A stretch of DNA of 36,917 bases, taken from positions 1 to 36,917 of the forward strand of contig NZ_JACXIY010000054.1 of NCBI RefSeq assembly GCF_014705655.1, read 5' to 3'. Both the position numbers and the translations under genes were made by a program. This DNA is from Paenibacillus arenilitoris. GTDB taxonomy: Bacteria; Bacillota; Bacilli; Paenibacillales; Paenibacillaceae. Below, piece by piece: positions 14,654 through 24,759 of the stretch (position 1 is the stretch's first letter; each line of letters starts with the position of its first letter). The notes under the pieces were generated by a model that was not told where the DNA came from, did no database searches, and saw only the letters and a list, made by a program, of their open reading frames with translations.

Positions 14654-16259
14654 CTTCTATCCGCTCCTCCGTCAGTCCATGCAGCCGGTGCAGCACCGAA
14701 TGCCTTCTCCACATCAAATCGTCGCGCGCCGGAAAATCCTCCCGGTAATGCGCTCCGCGGCTTTCCTCCCGCCGCAGCGCCGCTTCCGAGGTCAACAAGG
14801 CGCAAGTGAGCAAATTCGCGAATTCGTATTCCTCGCGCTCGGTCAAGATCGACTGGTAGATCGGAAGCTGCCGCTTCAGCTCCTCCAGACCCTTCGCCAG
14901 ACCCTTCGCGTCGCGGCGAAGACCGGCGTAGCGCACCATGATCTTCTGCAGCTTCAGCCTTCTCTCCACGACCGCCTGAATCGGCGCCGTCATGCGTTCG
15001 CTTTCAAATTGAAGGCTCGGTTCGACATCAAGCGGCGGCAAGTCATTGATCCGCTTCACGATTCTACGGCCGAACACGATCGCTTCGGACAGCGAGTTGC
15101 TCGCGAGGCGATTGGCGCCGTGAACGCCTGTCGAAGACACTTCGCCGCAAGCGAACAGACGCTTAATGTTCGTCTCGCCGTTAAGGTCGGTCTTAACCCC
15201 GCCCATCATATAGTGCATCGCAGGCGCGACCGGAATCCAGTCCGACGTCAAATCGAGGCCGTACCTCAAGCAGTATTCGTATATAGTAGGAAAACGATGC
15301 TTCACCATCTCCGCGGACTCGTGCGTAATATCGATATAGACGAATGTCGACTTCGTCTCCTCCATCTCGCTGACGATCGCCCTTGCCACCACGTCGCGCG
15401 GCGCAAGCTCCAGCTGCTCATGATACCGCTCCATGAAGCGCTCTCCTTTGATATTGCGCAGCACGGCCCCTTCGCCGCGAACTGCCTCGGATATTAGGAA
15501 GCGAGGGGCGCCGGGGTAGCACAAGGCGGTCGGATGAAACTGAACGAACTCTACGTCCCGAATGTACGCCCCCGCCCGGTAGGCCATCGCGATTCCGTCT
15601 CCGGTCGCGACATCGGGGTTCGTCGTATACCGGTACAGCTGGCCCGCGCCGCCCGAGCACAGAATCGTCGCCTTGCCCTTCACGAACAGGCGCTGGCCGC
15701 CGGGCTTCTGAACGATGGCGCCGCAGCATTCGCCGTCCTGCGTGACGAGGTCGATGACGAAATGGTCGTCCCATACTTCGATCTTCGGGTTGGCGACCGC
15801 GTTCTCCGACAAAGCCCGAACGATCTCGAAGCCGGTCGCGTCCCCGTTCGCGTGCAAAATGCGCCGCTGGCTGTGAGCGCCTTCCTTCGTCAGCGCGAAC
15901 TCGCCGTTCTCGAGGTCGAACTGCGTGCCCATCTGAATTAAGCTGCGAACGCCCTTCGGCCCTTCGTGGACGAGCACCTCGACCGCTTCGTTCGAGCATA
16001 AGCCCGCGCCCGCGATCAACGTATCCTGCCTATGGTAGGCGGGCGAGTCCTCGTCGGAGATGACGGCGGCGATGCCGCCCTGCGCGTAGCGCGTATTGCT
16101 GTCGAGCAGCGATTTCTTCGTAATCATTAGCACGGAATTATGCTCGCTCGCCCGTATAGCGGTAAAAAGACCGGCAATGCCGGCCCCGATCACGATCACG
16201 TCTTTTTCAATAACCGGCAGCCCGTCCAGCTGCACGTCGACCAAATATCTGGGAATCAT
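14646..16259 (-). CDS. nadB: L-aspartate oxidase
   Basis: The 537-aa flavoprotein oxidises L-aspartate to iminoaspartate for NadA. The FAD dinucleotide motif is VIVIGAGIAGLFTAIRA; NTRYAQGGIAAV, a capping domain with ELAPRDVVARAI, MHYMMGGVKTDLNGET, and LFACGEVSSTGVHGANRLASN follow as in the succinate dehydrogenase/aspartate oxidase family. The C-terminal helical domain (QAVVERRLKLQKIMVRYAGLRRD) is complete. GGAGGG lies 6 nt before the ATG at 16259; an ATG 24 nt further up lacks a site. Succinate dehydrogenase flavoprotein is excluded by the nadA-nadC context. Confidence 0.96.
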   Translation of the reverse strand: MIPRYLVDVQLDGLPVIEKDVIVIGAGIAGLFTAIRASEHNSVLMITKKSLLDSNTRYAQGGIAAVISDEDSPAYHRQDTLIAGAGLCSNEAVEVLVHEGPKGVRSLIQMGTQFDLENGEFALTKEGAHSQRRILHANGDATGFEIVRALSENAVANPKIEVWDDHFVIDLVTQDGECCGAIVQKPGGQRLFVKGKATILCSGGAGQLYRYTTNPDVATGDGIAMAYRAGAYIRDVEFVQFHPTALCYPGAPRFLISEAVRGEGAVLRNIKGERFMERYHEQLELAPRDVVARAIVSEMEETKSTFVYIDITHESAEMVKHRFPTIYEYCLRYGLDLTSDWIPVAPAMHYMMGGVKTDLNGETNIKRLFACGEVSSTGVHGANRLASNSLSEAIVFGRRIVKRINDLPPLDVEPSLQFESERMTAPIQAVVERRLKLQKIMVRYAGLRRDAKGLAKGLEELKRQLPIYQSILTEREEYEFANLLTCALLTSEAALRREESRGAHYREDFPARDDLMWRRHSVLHRLHGLTEERIEDV

Positions 16260-16298
16260 CGCGGTCCCTCCATTATTATACATAGGAAGCAGCGCATG

Positions 16299-17237
16299 CT
16301 ACTTCACGAGTAGCATGCGCTCCAACGACTTGCGGGCTTGATCCGCGACATGGGGCGGCACGTAAATTTGAGGCTGCATCGTCTCCAGGCATTTGACGAG
16401 CTTCTTCAAATTGTTGACCTTCATGTTCGGGCAAACCAAATATTTGGACGCGAAATGGAAGGTTTTGTCCGGGCTGTCCAATCTTAGCTGATAGCCGGTG
16501 CCATCCTCGGTTCCGACGATGAACTCCTTGCAATCCGATTCTTTGCAGTATTTAATGATGGCGGTCGTGCTGCCGACGAAATCGCCCAGCTCGACGACTT
16601 CCGGACGGCATTCGGGGTGGACGACGAATTGCGCGTTCGGGTACTTCGCTTTCATTTCCTCTACGTCTTTGACGGTCAGCATGTCGTGGGTGTTGCAGTA
16701 GCCTTCCCAAATAATCATTTTTTTATCGGTATGCTGCTGCACGTAATGGCCCAGGTTTTTGTCCGGCACCCAGATGACCTCGTCGCCTTCGACCGAATTG
16801 ACGACCTTGACCGCATTCGCCGACGTGCAGCAAATGTCGGTTTCCGCCTTGATTTCCGCGGACGAGTTAATGTACGTCACGACCGTGGCGTTCGGATGCT
16901 GCGCCTTCAGCTTGCGCAAGCCGTCGACGTTCACCATGTCGGCCATCGGACAGCCCGCTCGCTCGTCGGGAATAATCACCGTTTTATTGGGAGCCAGAAT
17001 CTTCGCGCTCTCGCCCATGAAATGAACGCCGCAAAAAACGATGACATCCGCGTCCGTCTGCGCGGCTTTCTGCGCGAGCAGGAAGGAATCCCCCCGGAAA
17101 TCGGCAACCTCTTGAATCTCGTCGCGTTGGTAATAATGCGCTAGAATGATTGCGTTACGCTCTTTCTTCAACTGCATTAGCCGTTCCCGCAGCTCGCGGT
17201 TCTGCTCCGCCTTGCGTTCCAGTGCCAGTGCTTCCAC
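16299..17237 (-). CDS. nadA: Quinolinate synthase A
   Basis: The product of about 312 aa condenses iminoaspartate with dihydroxyacetone phosphate to quinolinate, using an oxygen-sensitive [4Fe-4S] cluster. It has IILAHYYQRDEIQEVADFRGDS, VIVFCGVHFMGESAKIL, and candidate cluster cysteines in ERAGCPMAD (Cys96), IWEGYCNTH and KYLVCPNMK; HPECRPEV is also seen. The start is GTG at 17237, 7 nt after GGAGAGG; an upstream ATG at 17270 has no ribosome binding site and lies in the structured leader. It is the first gene of the nad-coaX unit. Confidence 0.95.
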   Translation of the reverse strand: MEALALERKAEQNRELRERLMQLKKERNAIILAHYYQRDEIQEVADFRGDSFLLAQKAAQTDADVIVFCGVHFMGESAKILAPNKTVIIPDERAGCPMADMVNVDGLRKLKAQHPNATVVTYINSSAEIKAETDICCTSANAVKVVNSVEGDEVIWVPDKNLGHYVQQHTDKKMIIWEGYCNTHDMLTVKDVEEMKAKYPNAQFVVHPECRPEVVELGDFVGSTTAIIKYCKESDCKEFIVGTEDGTGYQLRLDSPDKTFHFASKYLVCPNMKVNNLKKLVKCLETMQPQIYVPPHVADQARKSLERMLLVK

Positions 17238-17262
17238 CGTAGATCCTCTCCTCTTATGAGGG

Positions 17263-17339
17263 ATGGGCATTAGGACCCATTCCGTAATGGGGCAAGCTCA
17301 CTTTGTGAATTGATGCACAAACTTAGAAAGTCGCTTGCC
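17263..17339 (-). promoter_or_regulatory. Structured nadA leader, candidate cis-regulatory RNA
   Basis: In transcript order: GGCAAGC (17339-17333) pairs with GCTTGCC (17297-17291), enclosing TTTGTG-8 nt-CACAAA (17321-17302). Next is CCATT-acgg-AATGG (17290-17277), which competes with ATGGG (17280-17276) pairing CCCAT (17267-17263). A short CCTC-ataa-GAGG hairpin just downstream touches the ribosome binding site. No known riboswitch class is recognised. The pairings are seen; a regulatory role is inferred. Confidence 0.45.
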
Positions 17340-17382
17340 TATAGTTTAAACCAAAAGGCATAAATTCATTTGATTAAGATTT

Positions 17383-17411
17383 AATTTACACGTGGTAGAT
17401 GCTACTGTCAA
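17383..17411 (-). promoter_or_regulatory. nadA operon promoter (predicted)
   Basis: Perfect TTGACA (17406-17411), 17-bp spacer and TAAATT (17383-17388) on the minus strand. The spacer contains GTAG-cat-CTAC, a small inverted repeat that could be an operator. Confidence 0.75.
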
Positions 17412-17453
17412 TGTATTAAAGGCCTTTTTGCAGAAGCAATTTCAAAATTATGC

Positions 17454-17485
17454 AAAAGGCTTCGTTCCGATTAAGAACGAAGCCT
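17454..17485 (-). terminator. Rho-independent terminator of the nucleoside transporter operon
   Basis: Minus strand: AGGCTTCGTTC-ttaatcg-GAACGAAGCCT, a perfect 11-bp stem followed by TTT, 17 bp after the last permease gene stop. Confidence 0.88.
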
Positions 17486-17502
17486 GAGTGCCGATCATGG
17501 AA

Positions 17503-18465
17503 TTAACGTTTGCCGGGGTCGTAGGGCTGGCCGAGTGCGGCCGGCGCATTCGAGCGTCCCACCGCGCCCGCGAGCACGATAAGCGTCAGCACGTACGGCA
17601 GCATGTAATAAAATTCCACCGGAATTTGCTTCGAGAACTCGAACAGCTGGGCGAAATTCCGCAGCGCTTGCGCGAGGCCGAAGAACAAGGCGGCGCCGAC
17701 GACGCCAAGCGGGTTCCACTTGCCGAAGATGAGCGCAGCAAGCGCGATGAAGCCTTGACCGGAAATCGTATTGTGCGCGAAGCTGCTCGTCGTCGTGAGC
17801 GTGATCGTCGCGCCGCCGAGCCCCGCAAGCGCGCCGCTGAGCAAAACGCCGATGTAACGGTATTTCGTCACGTTGATCCCGACCGTATCCGCCGAGCTCG
17901 GATGCTCGCCGACCGCGCGGAGGCGAAGGCCGAACGGCGTACGGAACAAGACAAAGTAGCTGATGAACGCAAGCGCGAGCACGATGTAGGTCGTCGGATA
18001 AGCCGTGAAGAACGCTCTGCCTAGCAGAGGAATATCCTTCAGCACCGGGATCGCCCATTTCTCGAACACGTTATCGAGCTGAGGCGTTTGCCCGGAGCCC
18101 TCATACAAGCTTTTCGTTAAATAAATGGCCAAGCCCAGTGCAAAAATGTTGATTACGACGCCGACGACCGTTTGGTCCGCGCGGAACGTAATTGTCGATA
18201 CCGCGTGAAGGAGCGCCATCAAGACGCCGAATATCGCGGCGGCCAGAAAGCCGACCCAAGGCGCGGAAGCGGATAAGCCCGCTTGGCTTGCGTAATCCGT
18301 AATGACGGCGGCAGCGAAAGCGCCCGAGACCATCAACCCTTCAAGCCCGATGTTTACGACGCCGGAGCGCTCCGAGTACATGCCGCCGAGCGCGGTAAAA
18401 ATCAGCGCGGTCGAGAATACGAGCGTGACGTTAATCAGCTGTCCGATAGTATCCAGTACGTTCAT
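17503..18465 (-). CDS. BMP-type nucleoside ABC transporter permease (NupQ/YufQ-like)
   Basis: The 320-aa inner-membrane permease has about 8-9 hydrophobic segments and the typical start TLVFSTALIFTALGGMYSERSGVVNIGLEGLMVSGAFAA. The conserved loop FRTPFGLRLRAVGEHPSSADTVGINVTKYRYIGVLLSGALAGLGGA, here around residues 185-230, is the EAA-like coupling segment of the branched-chain-amino-acid/ribose/BMP permease family. In B. subtilis the homologous NupNOPQ takes up guanosine; uptake of purine nucleosides is likely but the exact substrate is not readable. It starts 1 bp after the other permease gene, with AAGGAGG upstream. Confidence 0.88.
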   Translation of the reverse strand: MNVLDTIGQLINVTLVFSTALIFTALGGMYSERSGVVNIGLEGLMVSGAFAAAVITDYASQAGLSASAPWVGFLAAAIFGVLMALLHAVSTITFRADQTVVGVVINIFALGLAIYLTKSLYEGSGQTPQLDNVFEKWAIPVLKDIPLLGRAFFTAYPTTYIVLALAFISYFVLFRTPFGLRLRAVGEHPSSADTVGINVTKYRYIGVLLSGALAGLGGATITLTTTSSFAHNTISGQGFIALAALIFGKWNPLGVVGAALFFGLAQALRNFAQLFEFSKQIPVEFYYMLPYVLTLIVLAGAVGRSNAPAALGQPYDPGKR

Positions 18466-18466
18466 G

Positions 18467-19549
18467 CTACACCGCCTCCTTCCGCTTGCTTGCGCGCCTG
18501 CCGAGGAACGGCTTCAGGAACCACTTCACGAGCCCGTGCGAAGCGACGAAGAAAATAACCGAGCCGATCACGATCCGAACGACCTCGGACGGCACGCCCG
18601 CGCCGAAGCTCATGCCGGTCGAACCGTAGGTAAGTCCGCCGAACAGGATCGCTCCGAGCAGCACGCCGACCGGCGTATTGCCGCCGAGCAGCGCGACGGC
18701 GATGCCATCGAAGCCGTAGCCCCAAGAGGCCGCCATGACGGTCTGATAGCCGAATACGCCCAATATTTCGAAGACGCCGCCAAGACCCGCGAACACGCCG
18801 CTGATGAACATCGACTTCACCATCGTGCGGTTGACGTTCATCCCGGCATACAAGGCCGCATCTGGGTTATGCCCGACGGCGCGCAATTCGAATCCCTGCT
18901 TTGTCCGCCAGAGCAGCATGTAGAATAGGGCGACGCAAATCAGCGCCACGAACGTGCCCCAGTGCATCCGCGCCTTGTCCATCAGCTCGATCAGCCAGTC
19001 GATGGTCAGCATCGCGGAATCGTGGACGGGCCTCGACTTCTGCTGACCCTTTTCGACGAGAAACTTCGCCACGATAAAGTTCGAAAGAAACAAGGCAATC
19101 CAGTTCAGCATAATAGAGGAGATGACTTCGTTGACGCCGCGCGACGCTTTCAGAACGCCCGCGATGGCCGCCCACAAGCCGCCGAACACTGCACCCGTCA
19201 AGACGGCGAGCGGCGCGTGGATGAACCAGGGCAGATCCAGCGTGACGCCCACAATCGTGGCGCCGGTCATGCCCATCATGAACTGTCCTTCGACGCCGAT
19301 GTTGAACAAGCCGGTACGGAAGGCGAAAGCGACCGCGATGCCCGTGAAGATGAGCGGCGTAATCGCGCGGATCGCTTCCCCCGTATTATAGGAGCTGCTG
19401 AACAGCTTCTCGAGCAGCGACGAGTACGCCAGAATCGGATTGTAGCCCCCGGCCAGCATGGCGATCGCCCCGACGATCAATCCGAGCAGAATGGCGACGG
19501 CCGGAATAAGGAACGACGTCTTATTAAAAATCTTTTTTGCATTTTCCAT
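18467..19549 (-). CDS. BMP-type nucleoside ABC transporter permease (NupP/YufP-like)
   Basis: The 360-aa permease has about 9-10 hydrophobic segments starting with SFLIPAVAILLGLIVGAIAML. Family features are ITPLIFTGIAVAFAFRTGLFNIGVEGQFMMG, GAIWAAIAGVLKA-like GGLWAAIAGVLKASRGVNEVISSIMLNWIA, and the coupling loop LLWRTKQGFELRAVGHNPDAALYAGMNVNRTMVKSMFISG. It pairs with the second permease to form the membrane channel energised by the duplicated ATPase encoded 5 bp upstream. Confidence 0.88.
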   Translation of the reverse strand: MENAKKIFNKTSFLIPAVAILLGLIVGAIAMLAGGYNPILAYSSLLEKLFSSSYNTGEAIRAITPLIFTGIAVAFAFRTGLFNIGVEGQFMMGMTGATIVGVTLDLPWFIHAPLAVLTGAVFGGLWAAIAGVLKASRGVNEVISSIMLNWIALFLSNFIVAKFLVEKGQQKSRPVHDSAMLTIDWLIELMDKARMHWGTFVALICVALFYMLLWRTKQGFELRAVGHNPDAALYAGMNVNRTMVKSMFISGVFAGLGGVFEILGVFGYQTVMAASWGYGFDGIAVALLGGNTPVGVLLGAILFGGLTYGSTGMSFGAGVPSEVVRIVIGSVIFFVASHGLVKWFLKPFLGRRASKRKEAV

Positions 19550-19554
19550 GGCCG

Positions 19555-21096
19555 CTATCCCCCGTTTCCTGCCGCTGCCGCCGCTTTGTTGCCGGCCATC
19601 ATCAGGCCGAGCTGCTGATCGTCCCGGTTCTCGGCGTCGACCTCGCCCATCAACCGGCCTTCATACATGACCGCGATGCGGTCGGATAATGCATAGAGCT
19701 CGTCGAGCTCGAAGGAAACGAGCAATATCGCCTTTCCTTCGTTACGTGCCTGCACCAGACGTTTATGTACGTATTCAATTGCGCCGATGTCAAGTCCCCT
19801 CGTCGGCTGAACCGCGATAAGCAGATCGGGATTTTTGTGAAGCTCACGCGCGATAATCGCCTTCTGCTGATTACCTCCCGACAGCGCGCGCGCCTGCGCG
19901 TCGATGCCCGATGTGCGGACGTCGAATTCGTCGACGAGCTGGGTCGCGAGCTTATCCATCGCGCTGTAGTCAATAAAGCCGTAACGTCCGTATTCGGGCT
20001 TGAAATAATTGCCGAGAATCATGTTTTCGCTAAGCGTGAAATCAAGCACGAGCCCGTGCTTATGCCGATCCTCCGGAATGTGGCCGACGCCGGCCACCGA
20101 TACTTTGCGCGGGGATTGATTCGTCAGGTCTTGTCCATTCAGCCTGACGCTTCCTCCGCTGACGGGCCGCATACCCGTAATGGCGTAGATTAGCTCGCTC
20201 TGCCCGTTGCCGTCTACGCCCGCGATGCCGAGAATTTCGCCGGAACGGACCTCGAAGGTGACGTCGTTCAACACGTTCTTGCTTCGTTCGCCCTTCATGT
20301 GCAAGGCATCGACGGCAAGCACGATGTCGCCCGGCCGGCGCTTCGTTTTCTCCACGGTGAAGTTCACGTCCCTGCCGACCATAAGCTCGGCCAGCTGCCG
20401 TTCGTTCGTCTCCTTGGTCGGGAGCGTGCGGATTACCTTGCCGCGGCGGATAACGGTCACCATGTCGGTGAGCGCCATGACTTCCTTCAGCTTGTGCGTA
20501 ATAATAATGATCGACTTACCCTCCGCCGCCAAATTCCGTATGATTTCGATGAGCTCTTCGATCTCCTGCACGGTCAGCACGGCCGTCGGCTCGTCGAAGA
20601 TGACGATGTCCGCGCCGCGGTATAACGTCTTCAATATTTCCACCCGCTGCTGCATGCCCACGGTAATATCTTTAATCCGCACCTGCGGATCGACTTTCAG
20701 TCCATAGCGCTCGGAGATGCTCCGAACTTTCTCGTTCGCCTGCTTATAATCGATTTTCAACCCTTTGACGGGTTCGTTGCCAAGCACGATATTCTCCGCA
20801 ACCGTGAACGGCTGCACGAGCTTAAAATGCTGATGCACCATTCCGATGCCCAAGCCGATGGCCTTCGCGGCGCCGTCAATGACGGTTTTCTCGCCGTTCA
20901 CCCATATCTCGCCTTCGTCGGGCTGATATAGACCGAATACGATATTCATAAGCGTCGATTTGCCTGCCCCGTTCTCGCCGAGCAGCGCATGAATCTGTCC
21001 TTTTTTCAATTCGAAATCGATGGAATCATTGGCGGTAAAGCTGCCAAAACGTTTCGTTATTCCTTTGAGCTGCACGGCTGCCTGGTTCCGGTCCAT
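19555..21096 (-). CDS. BMP-type nucleoside ABC transporter ATP-binding protein, duplicated (NupO/YufO-like)
   Basis: The 513-aa cytoplasmic protein has two ABC domains. Domain 1: Walker A GENGAGKST (40-48), signature-like VGMQQRVEILKTL, Walker B ADIVIFDEPTAVLT. Domain 2: a degenerate Walker A (GVDGNGQSE), a good signature LSGGNQQKAIIARELH and Walker B-like LLIAVQPTRGLDIGA where the usual Asp-Glu is replaced by Gln-Pro. The same degeneracy is usual for this family (simple sugar/nucleoside importers), so one functional ATP site is expected. It is separated from the lipoprotein gene by a UUCG hairpin. Confidence 0.93.
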   Translation of the reverse strand: MDRNQAAVQLKGITKRFGSFTANDSIDFELKKGQIHALLGENGAGKSTLMNIVFGLYQPDEGEIWVNGEKTVIDGAAKAIGLGIGMVHQHFKLVQPFTVAENIVLGNEPVKGLKIDYKQANEKVRSISERYGLKVDPQVRIKDITVGMQQRVEILKTLYRGADIVIFDEPTAVLTVQEIEELIEIIRNLAAEGKSIIIITHKLKEVMALTDMVTVIRRGKVIRTLPTKETNERQLAELMVGRDVNFTVEKTKRRPGDIVLAVDALHMKGERSKNVLNDVTFEVRSGEILGIAGVDGNGQSELIYAITGMRPVSGGSVRLNGQDLTNQSPRKVSVAGVGHIPEDRHKHGLVLDFTLSENMILGNYFKPEYGRYGFIDYSAMDKLATQLVDEFDVRTSGIDAQARALSGGNQQKAIIARELHKNPDLLIAVQPTRGLDIGAIEYVHKRLVQARNEGKAILLVSFELDELYALSDRIAVMYEGRLMGEVDAENRDDQQLGLMMAGNKAAAAAGNGG

Positions 21097-21154
21097 ACCT
21101 TATCATCTCCCCGGATAACATATACTTGCGTAAGTTGGCGACGCCTAAACGGAC

Positions 21155-21177
21155 AAAGACCGGCCGAAGCCGGTCTT
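21155..21177 (-). terminator. Intercistronic UUCG hairpin between lipoprotein and ATPase genes
   Basis: Minus strand: AAGACCGGC-ttcg-GCCGGTCTT followed by one more T then GTCC. It is a 9-bp perfect stem with a C(UUCG)G tetraloop. It probably acts as a partial terminator or 3' stabiliser giving more lipoprotein than transporter subunits, as is common for binding-protein operons. Confidence 0.7.
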
Positions 21178-21232
21178 GGCTGTTACGTCGACAAACGATC
21201 CTCAAACAAAGGATACCTTTGAATGGCGGAAT

Positions 21233-22294
21233 CTATTCAGTCGGCACCTTAATTTCGCCGCTTACGATTTTTTGTTTGTATTCTTCTACTTTCGCAAGCA
21301 CTTCGGCCGGTACGTTCTTCGAAGACGTTTCCGGCAAGCCTACGGCATCGTCCTTGAGGCCCAGCACTTGCGTCGTTCCGCCGGCCCAGTTGCCCGCGAT
21401 CAGATCCTTGGACACTTTATGAACGGCCGCTTCGACGCCCTTCATCATCGAAGTGAGCGTCACTTCGTCGCCGAACTCGAGCGATTGGTCTTTGTCAACG
21501 CCGATGACCCAAATGTCTGCTCCATTCTTCTTGCGATCGATCGCTTCGTTGAATACGCCGTTGCCCGTGCCGCCAGCCGCGTGGAAAATAATATCGACGC
21601 CGGCGTCGTACATCGTGGCCGCCGCAAGCTTGCCGAGGTCCGGCTTGCCGAAGTCGCCCGTATAGTTGACTTCGACTTTCGCATCCGGTTTAACGGCTGC
21701 AATGCCCGCTTTAAAACCGGCTTCGAACTTCTTGATAACCGGGATCTCCAATCCGCCGACAAAACCGATTTTATTCGTCTTGGTCATCATGCCCGCAACG
21801 ACGCCGACAAGGAAAGAACCTTCGTTCTCGGCGAACGATACCGATACCACGTTCGGCAATTTCACTTCGCTGTCGATAACGCCCAGCTTGGCTTCCGGAT
21901 TTTCGGTAGCCACCTTCGTCATCGCTTCATTGAACAGGAAACCGATGCCCCAAGTGAGGTCGAAGCCTTCCTTCACGAAGCTGTTCAGGTTCGGCTCCAT
22001 ATCGGCGTCGCCTTTGCTTTCGAGATATTTCGTTGCCGCGCCGGTTTCGGCGGTTACTTTCTTGAGCGCTTCCCATGCGCTTTGGTTGAACGATTTGTCG
22101 TTCACGCCGCCGACGTCGGTAACCATGCCGATATTGAAGTCTTTGCCGGTACCGTCGGACTCGACTTCCTCTCCGTTCTGACCCGCATTGCCGCCGGCGC
22201 CGCCCTCGGCGTTATTTTTCGCACCTCCGCATGCCGATAGCACAAGCGTTAAAGCCATAAGCATTACGAGCGTCCAGCTAAATGTCTTTTTCAT
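21233..22294 (-). CDS. BMP family nucleoside-binding lipoprotein (NupN/BmpA-like)
   Basis: The 353-aa lipoprotein is the extracellular binding component of the ABC importer. Signal peptide and lipobox: MKKTFSWTLVMLMALTLVLSACGG, with lipidated Cys22, then a Gly/Asn-rich linker. The BMP domain shows KDFNIGMVTDVGGVNDKSFNQSAWEAL, LTWGIGFLFNEAMTKVA, VSVSFAENEGSFLVGVVAGMMTKTNKIGFVGG, HAAGGTGNGVFNEAI and VIGVDKDQSLEFGDEVTLTSMMKGVE. The start is at 22294, 8 nt after AGGGAG; a longer frame to 22333 has none. It has its own strong promoter and is the first gene of the four-gene operon. Confidence 0.94.
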   Translation of the reverse strand: MKKTFSWTLVMLMALTLVLSACGGAKNNAEGGAGGNAGQNGEEVESDGTGKDFNIGMVTDVGGVNDKSFNQSAWEALKKVTAETGAATKYLESKGDADMEPNLNSFVKEGFDLTWGIGFLFNEAMTKVATENPEAKLGVIDSEVKLPNVVSVSFAENEGSFLVGVVAGMMTKTNKIGFVGGLEIPVIKKFEAGFKAGIAAVKPDAKVEVNYTGDFGKPDLGKLAAATMYDAGVDIIFHAAGGTGNGVFNEAIDRKKNGADIWVIGVDKDQSLEFGDEVTLTSMMKGVEAAVHKVSKDLIAGNWAGGTTQVLGLKDDAVGLPETSSKNVPAEVLAKVEEYKQKIVSGEIKVPTE

Positions 22295-22383
22295 GGTCTT
22301 GCTCTCCCTTACTCTAATTTGTTGTCCTGCCAAGCAACCCCGCTTACCTTCTTATTCTTGCTGATCCTGGCCGCTATTATTTC

Positions 22384-22411
22384 ATTATAGTTACAAAAAA
22401 ATAAACGTCAA
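22384..22411 (-). promoter_or_regulatory. Promoter of the nucleoside transporter operon (predicted)
   Basis: TTGACG (22406-22411), 16-bp AT-rich spacer and perfect TATAAT (22384-22389) on the minus strand, giving a leader of about 80 nt. No purine riboswitch is seen in it. Confidence 0.82.
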
Positions 22412-22459
22412 TCATTTGATGTTAGGTTTAATTACACCATTTCATCGATTTCATTTTTT

Positions 22460-22476
22460 ATGTAACACATATGTAA
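22460..22476 (-). promoter_or_regulatory. Direct repeats TTACAT-N5-TTACAT (PhoP-box-like)
   Basis: Two TTACAT hexamers on the minus strand are spaced 11 bp apart (one helical turn), about 50 bp upstream of the transporter -35. The spacing and TTnACA-like sequence resemble B. subtilis PhoP boxes, but two half-sites are few and the assignment is weak. Confidence 0.3.
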
Positions 22477-22573
22477 CATATCGGCCAAAAAAGATAAACC
22501 TCCGCGTCATTCTCCTTCATTCTGCTAAAGGTTTCCACTCCGTATTATAGGCTAAATCCGAACATTAATAAAG

Positions 22574-22620
22574 AAAAAAAATAGTCGTCCCATGCCCCGC
22601 TGGAGCTTGGAACGACTATT
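22574..22620 (-). terminator. Rho-independent terminator of ftsH
   Basis: Minus strand: AATAGTCGT(tCC)...(GGg)ACGACTATT followed by a run of eight T, 23 bp after the ftsH stop. Confidence 0.9.
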
Positions 22621-22643
22621 CGTATTTCTAGCAGGCCGTAAGC

Positions 22644-24650
<2,007 letters not shown>

Positions 24651-24678
24651 CCCCAACCTCCTCTCAGACGCTTAAAAT

Positions 24679-24708
24679 ATTTTACCATAGCATGACTTTC
24701 CATAACAA
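24679..24708 (-). promoter_or_regulatory. ftsH promoter (predicted)
   Basis: TTGTTA (24703-24708), 18-bp spacer ending in the extended -10 element TGG, and TAAAAT (24679-24684) on the minus strand, giving a leader of about 20-25 nt. Confidence 0.7.
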
Positions 24709-24759
24709 TAGAGGTATACGGAGAGGGCATGTACGGGTGAATCGCTATTTCAACTGCGC

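Noticed and set aside
16276..16533. Small minus-strand frames inside nadA and nadB
   Set aside because: Out-of-frame shadows within conserved genes.
22295..22383. Purine riboswitch before the nucleoside transporter
   Set aside because: The leader is about 80 nt and lacks the conserved three-way-junction and loop sequences.
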